Assembly: GCF_002575655.3 (NCBI RefSeq)
Contig: NC_053038.3
Span: forward strand, 145,406,885-145,470,884
Source of the DNA: Aegilops tauschii subsp. strangulata
Taxonomy: Eukaryota; Streptophyta; Magnoliopsida; Poales; Poaceae
Direction: 5' to 3'
Length of the DNA: 64,000 nucleotides
The notes beneath the pieces were generated by a model, which saw only the letters and a program-made list of their open reading frames with translations, was not told the origin of the DNA and ran no database searches. The translations under genes were made by a program, and so were the position numbers. Shown here piece after piece: positions 43,612-55,553 of the stretch; the first letter of the stretch is position 1, and each line of letters starts with the position of its first letter.

Positions 43612-45117
43612 TGAAAGTGCGTTATATCGACTAGAAGGGGGTGAATAGGCGATTTTTATGAATTCTTCATTGAGGAATTTGCGGGTGAAGAAATTCCTTA
43701 GCGATGAACTACTTGCAGCGGAATAAGTACTCAAAAGTAAACATAACAGAACACAAGCATGGTCATCATGATGAAATGAAGATGAGCACAGAGTACAGAA
43801 AGCGTAAACACAGGATAACACAGGATGAAGACAAACAAACTGAAGAAATTGAACTGAGCAAATTGAGAAAGTCTTCAGTCAAAGTCTTCAAACACAGATA
43901 TGAACAAGTGCACAGCACAGTTATGAGGAAATGAAAGAGTTGAGGAAATAGAACGAGTAAGCTTGGTAAAGGCAATGATTTGGTAGACCAGTTCCAACTG
44001 TTGTCTTAGTTGTACGTCTGGTTGGAGCGGCAAGGTATTTAAACGTAAGGACACACAGTCCCGGACACACAGTCCTCACCGTATTCTCCTTGAGCAAAGG
44101 TCACACAGACCTCGCATCACTCGTGGTAAGTCTTTAGGTGACTTCCAAACCTTCACAAACTCGGTCACTTGGCGATCCACAATTCCTCTTGGATGCTCTA
44201 GACCATGACGCCTAACCGTCTGGAAGAAGCACAGTCATCAAAGGTAACAAGCGTCGGATCCACGCAGGATCAATCTCTTCAGTGATGCTCAATCACTTTG
44301 GGTTTGTAGGTGTTTGGGTTTAGGTTTTCCTCACTTGATGATTTTCGCTCAAAGTCCTCAGAGGATGGGATGCTCTCAAATGACAAGTGTCAGTTTCTCT
44401 CGGAGCAGCCAACCAGCTAGTGGTTGTAGGGGGCGGCTATTTATAGCCTAGGGAGCAGCCCGACATGATAATACATAAATGCCCTTCAATGATATGACCA
44501 TTAGGTGGGTAGCTATTTTGGGACAGCTGGCACAAGGCACAGCAACGGTCGGAAATTTGAGTATCAAATTCCTCAGGTCTATCATGTTCCTCACAGTGTA
44601 GGCAATCCGCACTGGCGAATTCCTAACTCCTCAGTCAAAACAAATTCCTCAGAGACCTGAAGAACTTCATCTCTGTCACTGAAGAATAAGACTGAACTGA
44701 AAGAGGTTTCGAATGGCTTCACTTGAAGGGATTGGTAGGTGTAGGATTTTGAGTTGAGCATCACTTGGAAATTTTTCCTTAGTATTTCCTCGACCCCCTT
44801 TAACAGTACGGTGCTTCCTATGACTCAAGAAAGAGAAAATGAAACTATGAAAACAAAAGTCTTCACGCTCCATGTTCCTCGAATGAATGCCAAGTCTTCA
44901 AGGTCACACCAATTTCTTCACTTTCAAAGTCTTCAGAAAGTCTTCAAAAATCCAAAGTCTTCAGTCGAAGAACTTCATTTTTAGGGGTCGACTTTCTTTG
45001 TAAATATCAAACTCCTCATAGACTTATAGACCTCTGTACACTCATAAACACATTAGTCCCTTAACCTATCAATCTTCAATACACCAAAATCACTAAGGGC
45101 CACTAGATGCACTTACA
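43612..45117 (-). repeat. Copia 3' LTR
   Basis: This 1,506-bp LTR starts TGAAAGTGCGTTATATCG and ends GATGCACTTACA, giving a TG...CA pair with inverted ends (TGAAAGTGC/GCACTTACA). A near-palindromic TATA region, GGCTATTTATAGCC, lies at 44435-44448. CCGCA at 43607-43611 is the expected left target duplication in G2. Confidence 0.85.
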
Positions 45118-45638
45118 ATCTCCCCCTTTTTGGTGATTGATGACAATATAGGTTAAGTTTTCAACGGGGATAATCATATGAAGTGTAAATACTGATATTG
45201 TGGAATTTGATTGCAAGATATAGAAGAACTCACCCTGAAGATGTGCATAGTGAGGATTTTGCTTTTGAAGCAATGCACACTTGAAGAGTAGAATCATGGA
45301 GGTCTCCCCCTATATCTTGTAATTCATACACGCATTTGACATATAATATGAAGAATTGGAAATGCATGATGAAATATGGTGACTGATGTAATTCAGCACG
45401 TGTGCATTAACATTAACGAGGAATAAGCATGTAGAAAATCTCAGCAAAAGTATCAGGCCACCATAGAGTTTAAGTTTACAACTCAATCCAGCAAAGACAT
45501 CAGAAGAACGAGAGTTGTAACTTAGCAAAAAAACGGCCATATAAGATAGGCCCGCTTGAAGACTAACTCAAATTTCTCTCCCTTTGTCATTGAATGACCA
45601 AAAGGATCGAAAATGAGGACTAACGCCCCTGAAGAATA
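45118..45638 (-). other. Copia polypurine tract and 3' untranslated region
   Basis: Immediately inside the LTR the minus strand reads AAAAAGGGGGAGAT, the polypurine tract (45118-45131). The following 500 bp up to the end of the extra ORF contain no gene. Confidence 0.65.
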
Positions 45639-48600
45639 TCATGTTGATGGAGGAGCGCCAGCATTGTTGGGTTCGTTTGACATAGTAGGGCCTGCCGCAG
45701 TGTCTTCCAAGTCTTCATGCTCGTCGGTTGCGCGCGATGAAGAATATGAGCTGGCCACCAAGGAAGGAACCTTGACCTTCTTGTATTTCTTCGGTGGAGG
45801 TGCAGACCAGTCAAAGTCCTCCTTGAGACCCATTTGCTTCAGATCTTCTTCACCATATACATGTGACAGAATAGCCCAAGTGCAACCGAAGACTTCATGG
45901 AGGTAGTAATGGTTTTTCTCCACTGCATTATGTGTAGCAGTCATGTTGTGAACAATAGAACCAAAATGACGCTTGACCCATTTATGGTTTCGATCCACCT
46001 TATGGTGAAGACTAAGAAGCAGCTCACGGTCAGTCATCACCCTGGGAGCTGTGGCTTGAGGATTTGGCTTGGATGCATTAGCAGCAGAATCCTGAGTGGC
46101 AGAGTCATCATTGGTAGAATAAGATGTAGTTTTGCGAAACTGACCATCCAATGGACGAATGCCTTCATCAATGACTGCTGGTGCCTTGCCCTTTTCATCA
46201 GTTGAGGAATCTGTCCACTTGAGGACTTCAATTGGGGGCAAGTAGCTGAGGTAATTCTGAAAATCAGCTTTGTAGTTGAGTGAAGACCTTGTTCTGAGGA
46301 ATCTCATAATCCAAGGAGCATAAACTTCAACTCAAACAGAGAGAGTGCAACATTTGCCAGAGTCCTCATGAAGAAATCATGATAATTGACAGGAATGCCA
46401 TGTATGACGTTGAATAGCAGATTCTTCATGATGCCAACAATTTCCTCATCAGACGAGTCGTGGCCTTTGATCGGACTCATTGTCTTCATCAGAATGCGAT
46501 AGTCAGTTCTTGGCACATAGAGCAATTCCCTCACAAGGAATTTGGTCCTTGGGGCTTGACCAGGCTCCAGAGGCTTCATAAGCACATGCATATAGTGAGA
46601 AGTGAGCTCAGGTTCTTGGTACAGGCAACGAGCTCCTTCAAGGGGAGGACTGATTGGCAGGGCATGAAGTAATTCAGAGGCCGGTGCTTTGTAATGAGTG
46701 TTATCGGTCATCCAGTCCAGAACCCAGGTGTTGATGTCATCATCATCGCATGTGATGTGTAGGATTGCATAGAACTGAAGAATAAGTTCTTCATTCCAAT
46801 CAACAATGTCTTTGCAAAAGTTGAGGAGGCCTGCGTCATGAAGCACACTGAGGACAGGGGTGAAGCAAGGCAGTGATTCCATGTCCACGTGAGGAATATG
46901 CTCGTGGTCGAAGACTTTATCCTTGTTGAAGAGCAGTGAAGAATAGAAATTGGCATGGCAGGTAGTCCAGAAGCGCTTCCTTATAAGACGAGCAGAGTCA
47001 TAGGGGTTATAGTCAGTGAAGAACACGTGCTCGCCGAAGAAGTCATCAGCCTTGAATTTCCGCTTCTTCGAGAATGGATCCTTTGGCTTGGGCTGAGGAG
47101 TGTCAGTCAATTGCATAACCACCTCAGGAATCGCAATCTCAGGTTCCACAGGCTTAGGAATTTCAGCTTCTTCTTCAGTGGCAGCGTGGGTCTTCAATTC
47201 TTCATTCACATTTTCTTCAGCACTAGTGGTTGGAATCTCTTCATGGACAGACGGTGTGGCATGTGGTTCATCAGATCCCATTTGAACTGTAGTTACTGGG
47301 GACTGAGGAATCTGTTGCAACGGTGTGAACAGTGAAGAGTTGCGGTGCTGACTTTCCCAAAAGTCATCATTCAGCACGGGTGTGGTACAACCAATGTCCA
47401 CATCTTCTTCTTCCATTTCTTCGACGCCGGCCTCTTCAGCAGTGAACTGAGGCATATGCGAGGAGACAATTGGTGTTGAAGGGATTGCATCCGCTTCAAT
47501 TTCTTCACCCAACTGCTCTGACGAAGCAGCAGAAGGAATCTCTTCATCTGATTTACTTGGAATCACATATTCTTCATTAAAAGGAACAAAGTCCTTTGAT
47601 GGCATGGTTGAGATAGGAACAACATCAATTGGATTTGCAAAAGAGCTGGTCAATGGCTTCATCTTCCTCTGAGCTGAAGAATCTGATGAGGTTGATGCTT
47701 TCCTTTTCTTCACAACAACTCGCTCTGCAGCCTTGGTCTTCTTCACATCTGATGCAGATGGAAGGATCGGAGTTGGGGTAGGTGCAGGAGGAGCAGAGGA
47801 ATTTGGTTGAATTTCTTCACGCACAACTGATGTAGTTGCCCTGACTTCTTCATTTTCTTCAGGCGCAGCACTAGTGGATGCCCTGGCAGTTTCTTCAGCG
47901 GCTAGAATGCAGTCATCTGCCCTGGTACTTTGAGTTTCTTCAGCAGCCTGAATGTCATTAGCGGTGCTGGCATTTTCTTCAGTCGGCTGAGCAGATGCTT
48001 CAGCCTGAGGATTTTCGTGTTGCGTTGGAGCTGCAACTTTGGATGTGAACTTCTCGGTCAAGTTCACAAACCTGACTTTGGCTCCAAGCCAGTGAGCGTA
48101 GTAACGATCAAATTCATCACTTAATTGCTTGATCTCAACTTGTAAGGCAACTAGTTCTTCAGGGGAAAGTTTCAGAACATTTTGCGCTTTCTTCACTTTT
48201 CTTCCTTGTTCAAATTTCCATTTCTCTTCTTCAATGAAGGCAGTCAAAACATGACTTTGACTAGGAGTGAGGTTCATCTCCGGCAAAGGTGTGTTGGGAT
48301 CCTTGTGCCATAGGTAGATGAAGTCTAGGATCAGCTTCGGATCCAGAAGCAATGGCACATTGCTGCCTTTGGCTCTAGCGGCCTTGACCTGCCTATCTCT
48401 GATGATTTCAGCAAGTTCTTCATCATCAGCTTTTTCTTCATCAGACGACACTTGGAAGGCGACCTGCTTCTTGTGAGGACTTGGTCGAGTGGCCTTTGTC
48501 TTCAGCAGACAGGGGCCAGTTGAGGAATTTGGTGCAGCTGAGGAACTAGCAGAAGCTCCTGAGGCAATAGAGATGCCCGTTGTCCTTTGGCACGTGGCAA

Positions 48601-49237
48601 GGTGCACAGGTGCAGAGGATTTGGTCAGAGCAGCTGAGGACTTTGGCGGAGGAGCTGAGGACTTTGGAGGAGTAGGAGCAGTTTGAGGAATTGGCCGTGA
48701 GGCCTTTGAGGAATCTGGCCGTGAAGGCATTGCTGAGGAACTGGGCTGTGAGGGCATGGAGGGTGAAGCACTTGGCTTATGAGCAAGCTTTTTTGCCATG
48801 GCCTTCTTCGGCTTGCTTGTAGAGGCCTCAGCAGTGGCAGCAGCAGCAGAAGAGTCTTCATTGAATTTCCTGACTGCTACTCTTGCTTGTCTGCCCAATT
48901 TGTCCTGGCGCTTGGCCCATTCATTAGGATAATCCTCACCACGCTTGAGGTTGGTGGGATCTGCTTCTTGGCCAGGTGCCAATGGAGGTCTTGGGCATGG
49001 AGGATTGAGAGCGAATTTCTTCATGTACTTGGGAGTAACATACCTGTACTCCCTCCACTCTCTTGCCCATCTCCTCTCTATTCTTTGAATGCGCACCTTG
49101 CGCTGATTTTTGTCCTCTTTGCCAAACTTGGCCTCATCGGGAGTGCAGTAATCCTTGTATATGTCATTAGGGATTTCAAAAGCAGTGTTCACCTCAGGCC
49201 TCTTTCCTCCCTTCTGTGGCTTCTTTCCATCAGCCAT
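45639..49237 (-). pseudogene. Copia extra ORF downstream of pol (env-like position), one frameshift
   Basis: Reading from the ATG at 49237 (the frame is open back to 49474) there are 977 codons to a stop at 46304-46306. The sequence continues one frame over, from 46307, for 222 codons to 45639. A single missing base near 46312 explains the break. The N-terminus is basic (MADGKKPQKGGKR), then a charged domain with RIERRWAREWREYRY. The middle is a long Pro/Ser/Ala- and Glu-rich disordered region. Residues about 740-1000 form a compact-looking domain (RKRFWTTCHANFYSSLLF, then ITCDDDDINTWVLDWM, VRELLYVPRTDYRI). No signal peptide or clear membrane anchor is seen, so an envelope role is unsupported. 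Function is unknown. Confidence 0.7.
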
Positions 49238-50677
49238 TTTCTTCAGCTGAGGAATTTGGACAATCGAATTCTTTGAAGATGTATGCAACTTTTCTTCAAG
49301 GAACGCTGCAAATGAGTTAAGTTGATGAGAACCTAGTGATTCAGCAGCTGACATGAGTACCTGTGAACAGAGTATAGTTGCGAGGAATTTGGAGAGGTCA
49401 TATGCGTTCTGAGAAGGTTTTGTAAAATGAACAAGTTTGAGGAATTTGACCAGATGAGTCTTGAAGAATTTCACTAAGCGTTCTTTGTCTTAGGTTCCAG
49501 AGTTGTATAGATTGAGAATCCACACAATTGAGGAATCTTGAAGAAAAATGTAGCTTAGAGAAATGAATCAAGAACAGATGACATGTGAGGTGTTTACTGT
49601 GTGAAGATTTGAAGAAAAACACCTTTGAAGATTTTGTAGTAATCATTTGAATCAAAGAGGGTAGTAAAAGTAACTTCTAATTACCCTGGACGAAGAACAC
49701 GGCGAACTGGGAAGTGTAGATGTGAAGTTCATCAGTTCAGATCTTCCACGCCCTAACTTGGCTGAGGAAGAAAGCTACGGCGGCGGCAGAGTGAAGAAAT
49801 CCGCGGCCGGTGCGAGTACGACGGCGACGAGGTCAAGGCAATGAAGCTCTTCCTCACCGGCGACGATGAAGTAGCGGCGGTGCTAGGGTTTGAGAAGCTC
49901 AAGCTGGAGTGAGGTCGAGCAGAGTAAAAGAGAAGTGAGGAAGGGGAGGGGTATTTATAGCCACGGTGAAAAACTGTTCGCCCGGAGAAATTGGACGAAC
50001 GTGCGCCTGACCCTTCTCATTCGCTTGACATGTGTCACCCACGTACTGAGAAGTGGACATCGTGTGAGATCGTGGGTGAATCGATAAGTATTATTGTGGG
50101 ATGTGGAACGTTTTGAACGGCAAAACCATAAATTTTGGATAAGATAATTTTTAACGTTGCGTTCGCAAATTCTTCAGCTGACAAGGACACAGTGAAGATA
50201 TTGAACGAGTTTCAAATAGAACACACATGAAGAATTTGTGAATAGAATGGGTTGAGTTTAGCATAAAGGGGGAAGGGTCCGATCACATTCAGTTAGCAGA
50301 AAAAGCACCTTGAAGAATTAGCAATAAGTGAATGCCGTAGAGGACATAAACTCATATATATATATAGCCAACGAAGAAAAACGATGGAAATGGTGAAGAC
50401 AATGCAAAGTTGAAGAATATGACCAACTGAGGAATTTCAAAACTGAGGAAAAAACTCAAATTGAAGATTTTCAACTTTTGGTGGTGGCGTGACCCACCGT
50501 ATAAGAATGATGATTTCAGACACCGCGTACAATTATCATAGGGCTCTGAGAATCAAATTATTCGTTAATTTCTTCACACTTAGAGTGTTAGTCTTCATTG
50601 ATTAAAGAAAAACCTTTCTTCATGTGTTGCACATCTAAGTCATCAATTTTGCATAAGTGTTAGGATGAGTGTCCTTC
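49238..50677 (-). other. Copia spacer between pol and the extra ORF (leader of the extra ORF)
   Basis: This 1.4-kb spacer has no conserved ORF. On the minus strand it contains a TATA element (see the next entry), then a CT-rich leader with CTCAAACCCTAGC, and near 49690 a splice-donor-like CAGGGTAAT. A likely acceptor TTCCTCAG lies near 49247, just before the MADGKK start. This is the layout of a promoter, leader exon and intron. Confidence 0.5.
49952..49961 (-). promoter_or_regulatory. Internal TATA box upstream of the Copia extra ORF
   Basis: The minus strand reads GGCTATAAATACCCC, a textbook plant TATA box, followed by a CT-rich leader like those of plant housekeeping genes. It lies about 710 nt upstream of the MADGKK start codon. 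Confidence 0.55.
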
Positions 50678-52562
50678 TCAAAGAACATTCGAATATTCTA
50701 AGATATTTAGCTCACACCGCAACTTGCTAAATCTCTTCTCATCCAAGGGCTTTGTGAAGATATCGGCTAGCTGTTCTTCAGTCTTCACATGCTCAAAAGA
50801 AATGTCTCCCTTCAACACATGATCATAAAGAAAATGATGACGAATCTGAATGTGCTTTGTCTTCGAGTGCTGAACTGGGTTGTGAGAAATCTTGATTGCA
50901 CTCTCATTGTCACAGTAGAGAGGCACATTCTTCATGTTGATGCCGTAGTCCTTGAGAGTTTGCTTCATCCACAACAATTGAGCATAGCATGAACCAGCGG
51001 CAATGTACTCAGCTTCAGCAGTAGACAGTGACACGGAGTTCTGTTTCTTCGAGGACCAACAGACCAAAGATCGTCCATGGAAATGGCATGTGCCTGATGT
51101 TGACTTGTGGTCCACACAATCACCAGCATAGTCAGAGTCTGAATATCCAATGAGATCAAAAGCGAGCCCTTGGGGTACCATAATCCAAGGGTTGGTGTGT
51201 GAGGTAGATATCGAAGAATATGCTTCACAGCCTTATGGTGTGATTCCTTCTGTGTAGCTTGAAATCGGGCACACATGCAAACACTAAGCACAATATCTGG
51301 CCTAGATGCACATAAATACAATAGAGAACCAATCATGGAACGGTATACCTTTTGATCGAAGTCAATACCATTTTCATCACTGCATAGATGGCCATTTGTG
51401 GGCATTGGAATTTTGACCCCATTGCAATCTTGCATGCCGAATTTCCTCAGTACTTCCTTGAGGTACTTCTCCTGAGATATGAATATGCCATTGCGCTATT
51501 GACGAATTTGAAGACCTAAGAAGAATTTCAATTCTCCCATCATAGACATTTAATATTCTTCACTCATCATATAGGCAAATTCATCACTGTAACGTTGGTT
51601 AGTACAGCCAAAGATAATATCATAAAGATAAATTTGGCACACAAACAATTCACCATTATAAGATTTAGTGAAAAAAGTAGGGTCAAGTGAACCGGGTTTG
51701 AAGCCTTTCTTCATTAGGAATTCCTTAAAAGTATCATACCATGCCCGAGGGGCCTGCTTGAGGCCATAGAGGGCCTTATTGAGTCTGAAGACTTTGTCAG
51801 GATGCTTTGGATCTTCAAAACCTGGGGGTTGAGCAACATATACTTCTTCCTCAAGCTTACCATTGAGGAGTGCACTTTTCACTTCCATTTGATATAAAGT
51901 GATATCGTGATGGTTAGCATAAGCAAGTAATATGCGAATAGCCTCAAGTCTAGCAACAGGTGCAAAAGTTTCATCGAAATCAATTCCTTCAACATGTGTG
52001 TAGCCTTGAGCTACAATTCATGCCTTATTCCTCACCACAAGGCCATTTTCATCTTGCTTGTTGCGGTAGATCCACTTTGTGCCAATGATATTGTGCTCGC
52101 GAGGATCTGGACATTTGAACAGTTCCCAGACATTGTTGAGCTCGAACTGATGTAATTCTTCTTGCATAGCTTGAATCCACTCAAGCTCCAGAAATGCTTC
52201 ATCTACCTTAGTGGGCTCTGTGATAGAGACAAAAGCTAAGTGCCCCAAAAGTTAGATAAATGTGAAGCTCTTGAGCATGTGAGAGGACCTGGTGCTTCAA
52301 TGTCATCGATGATCTTCTCAATTTGCACTTCGTTTGCAACGCGAGGATGAGCTGGTTGTCGTCGAGGAATTTGATCAGCACCATTTTCTTCAGGTGCGTC
52401 AGCTCGACGTTCTTCACATTCTGGAATCAATTCTTCAGCAGATTCTTCAGTAGGGATGACATCCTCAGTAGCCTTGAACTTGATAGATTGCTCAGGTGTT
52501 GGTTCATCTATCACAGAAGGAAGGTTCTCTCTTTGCGAGCCATTAGTTTCATCGAACCGCAC
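50678..52562 (-). pseudogene. Copia reverse transcriptase and RNase H, broken
   Basis: The polymerase and RNase H regions are spread over five ORFs. The lead-in has EAFLELEWIQAMQEELHQFE and GTKWIYRNKQDENG, then a TGA at 52018-52020. The palm reads [17 protein letters not shown], where the first catalytic Asp of the usual MDVKSAFLNG is Glu. It continues with [11 protein letters not shown] and [10 protein letters not shown], where the usual YVDD is YLYD. RNase H is well preserved, with YSDSDYAGD, STAEAEYIA, YCDNESAI and KHIQIRHHFLYDHV. Polymerase activity is not expected because catalytic aspartates are replaced. Confidence 0.75.
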
Positions 52563-52607
52563 ATCTACAGTTTCAACAACCTTGTGAAGAACGTTGTTGA
52601 AGACTCT

Positions 52608-53570
52608 TTAGGTGTGCGAGTCCTTTCCGTAATCAAGCATGAAACCTTCATGTGATTTCAGTGCAAATTTAGAACTGTGATGATGATCTCTAATCCAACA
52701 TTTAGCACCGAAGACTTTGAAATAACTCACATTGGGTTTCTTGTCAGTGAGGAGTTCATATGCAGTCTTCTTGAAGAATTTGTGAAGATATACTCTGTTG
52801 ATGATGTGGCACGCAGTATCAATTGCCTCAATCCAGAACTGACGAGGCGTCTTGTATTCATCAAGCATAGTGTAAGCCATCTCAACAAGAGTCCTGTTCT
52901 TGTGCTCCATGACGCCATTCTGCTGAGGAGTATAAGGAGCAGATAACTCATGAGTAATACCGAGTTCATCAAAATATTCATCAAGAGCAGAGTTCTTGAA
53001 CTCAGTTCCATTGTCACTTCTGATGTGCTTGATCTTGACACCAAAGTTGGTTGAAGCTCTCGAAGAAAATCGTTTGAAGACTTCCTGCACTTCATGTTTG
53101 TAAGTGACAATGTGTACCCATGTGTAACGAGAGTAATCATCAACAATAACAAAGCCATATTGAGATGCATCATTTGAAACTGCAGAATAATGATTAGGAC
53201 CAAAAAGATCCATGTGAAGCAATTCAAATGGTTGAGTAGTAGTCATGATAGTCTTCGCTGGATGTTTGGCCTTGGTCATCTCTCCAGCTTTACAGGCTCC
53301 GCATAAGTGATCCTTGAGGAATTTTACATTCTCAATGCCAATGACATGCTTCTTCTTTGCAAGCGTGTGCAAATTCCTCATGCCTGCATGACCAAGTCGT
53401 CGATGCCATAGCCAGCCTTCTGAAGCTTTTGCATGTAGGCATACGACTGGTTGAGGTCCTGTAGAGAAATCAACAATATACAAGTCTCCTCTCCTAAAGC
53501 CTTCGAAGACTTTAGAATTGTCAGCTTCCAAGACCACAACACAACGATACTTGCCAAAGACAACAACCAT
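52608..53570 (-). pseudogene. Copia integrase
   Basis: A 320-codon ORF is open throughout. It carries the N-terminal zinc module (WHRRLGHAGMRNL, then CGACKAGEM). The catalytic core has all three acidic residues: Asp in HMDLFGP, Asp in RSDNGTEF and Glu in NGVMEHKNRTL. The C-terminal extension (VFGAKCWIRD, EGFMLDYGKDSHT) ends at a stop before reverse transcriptase. The domain could in principle be active, but the polyprotein is interrupted on both sides. Confidence 0.75.
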
Positions 53571-54490
53571 ATCAAGATCACAAAAGCATTGAGACAGACA
53601 TGAGGTTGTATCCTAAGGACTCGACAAGCATGACTTTGTCCATGTGTCGATCCCTTGTGATCGCAACCTTACCTACACCCAATACCTTGCTTTTTTCCTT
53701 TCTCAGCGAAGATGATATGCTTCAGAATTGATGGAGATAAGGGAGCATACATCAATAGATTCTTGTCACCACTCATGTAATTTGTACATCCACTATCGAG
53801 GACCCACTCAGTGGCTTTGGGTTGATCATCCTGCAGATGAATTAGTGCAGCTTACGAACTCATATACTTCATCAGTGAAGAATATGACATCAATTTCATC
53901 AGATCAATTTCATCAAGTAATAGAGCAGATAAAGCAATATGAGGACGTGAGAAATGAAAGTTCATTTCTTCATGATTAGCCTGCGTCCTTTCAAGCAATT
54001 TCAGGTCTCCAGCAAATTCTTCAGACGTTTACGCACGTCTGGAGACCTGACCCTGCAGAAGAAATTAGTTCTTTTTCTTCACCACCCACATCTGAAGGGG
54101 TGGCAAAGAGTTCATCACTCTGCGAGCTCCATACGAGAAACGGGGCATAGAAGCCAGTCCATTTTGTTTCAAATAAGAGGAGTTAGGGTAAGCATATGAA
54201 TAAGCAGAGACATTCTTCGAGGACTTATGAACATAATGATTAGAAGAATAATGCTCATATTCATAGCCCTTAGCTCTTCCCTGCGAAACAGAGGTGTTAG
54301 CACGATGATATTCATATGAGGACTTTGATCCTTTTGATGAATTTGATCCACGTGAGGAATTTGGTCCGTATGAGGACTTGGATCCATATGAAGAATTTGA
54401 TCTGGGGTTCCTATTCTTCACAGGTGGTGTCATGATGACATTCACATGAAGACTTTTAAGGAACCTTTTGGGAACCCAGATTTTCTTCAT
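53571..54490 (-). pseudogene. Copia gag-pol linker and protease
   Basis: The active-site strand WVLDSGCTN lies at about 53785-53810, so the protease Asp-Ser-Gly is intact, but the frame has stops on either side. Upstream, the ORF at 54065-54490 begins MKKIWVPKRF and holds a Ser/Tyr/Gly-rich repeat: SSYG, SSRG, SSKG and SSYE units about every 5-6 residues. It ends MWVVKKKN, just before the protease. The linker is probably the gag C-terminus or spacer of the polyprotein. Confidence 0.6.
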
Positions 54491-54556
54491 AGGGGAACCG
54501 TTCCTGCAGTTAGTGCCAACATATCTAGCAAATACTTCACCATTCTGATTTTTGAA

Positions 54557-55495
54557 CTATTTATAGTTGGAGTCAAATGACTCATCAAAAGAATGAGGAG
54601 ATTCACATGTAAAGCCAGATAAAGTAGATGGATCTACTGGAGGTCCCTTCACGGCAACCCATGAGGTTTTGGGGTACTGCTCAGGCTTCCAATATGTACC
54701 ATCAACATTGAGTTTCCTCTCAAAGGCAATACCCTCTTTCCTAGGGTTCCTGTTGAGGATCTGCTTTTTAAGAACATCCCAAAGAGTCTGATGCACTTTG
54801 AGGCTTTTGTACATGCCTGTCATATACAATTCCTTCAGCCCTGCATCATCAGTGATACTAGCAATGTACTCAGATGAGGAATTAGTGATAGAAGAGACCG
54901 TTGAAGAATTTTTAGCATTAGAAGCATTTGAACATTCAGGTGAAGAATTAGCGGATTCATGTTCAATGCACTTTAAAAATGGAGGAACAAATTCTTCCTG
55001 AGCAGCGCTGATTTGTTGAGCAAGTAATGAATCGCGCTCCTTCTGAAGATCTTCATAACTCACTCTTAGCTTCTCAAGATCTTGCTTTCTTTGAATAAAT
55101 TCATAAGAAAGCTTCTCTTGATCAGATACGAGAGTGTTATGATGACCTTGAAGGTTGTCAAACCTAGACTGAAGTCTATGAAGATTTTCAGTCAGGGTTT
55201 TAGTGCGATCCATTTCTTCACCCAACAGATCATCACTTTTGTCTAGCATGTTTTGAACCTTTTCAAAAGCCTTTTGTTGTTTCACAGCAATTTTAGCAAG
55301 TTTAGAGTAGTTGGGCTTGAGGTTTTCATCAGATTCATTCTCACTTGATTCAGAGGAGGTATATTTGAGTACCTTGGCACCCTTTGCCCATGAAGCAATA
55401 GGTGGGAGCGTAGTCATCATTGCCTTCATCAACCTTGTTGGTGGAGCCATTTTCTTCAGAGTTGAAGATAGACTTGCTGACGAACGCAGTAGCAA
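54557..55495 (-). pseudogene. Copia gag C-terminal coiled-coil region
   Basis: This 312-codon ORF continues gag after a stop and frame change near 55500-55555. Residues about 60-165 are rich in Leu, Glu, Gln and Lys with heptad-like spacing (IAVKQQKAFEKVQNMLDKSD to EKLRVSYEDLQKERDSLLAQ), a likely coiled coil. A Ser/Asn-rich tract follows, then a conserved KGPPVDPSTLSGF tail. Long coiled-coil gag extensions are a feature of the SIRE/Maximus lineage. Confidence 0.6.
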
Positions 55496-55553
55496 GAGCT
55501 AGACTCGCCACACCAGACTCGGACTCCTCAGATGCCTCCTCTTTCCATGTTCC

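Noticed and set aside
48779..49276. 165-codon plus-strand ORF
   Set aside because: It is a shadow of the Copia extra ORF; the minus frame is open for over 1,000 codons.
45639..49474. Extra Copia ORF as a retroviral-type envelope gene
   Set aside because: No signal peptide, glycoprotein-like Cys pattern or clear transmembrane anchor is visible; only its position resembles env.
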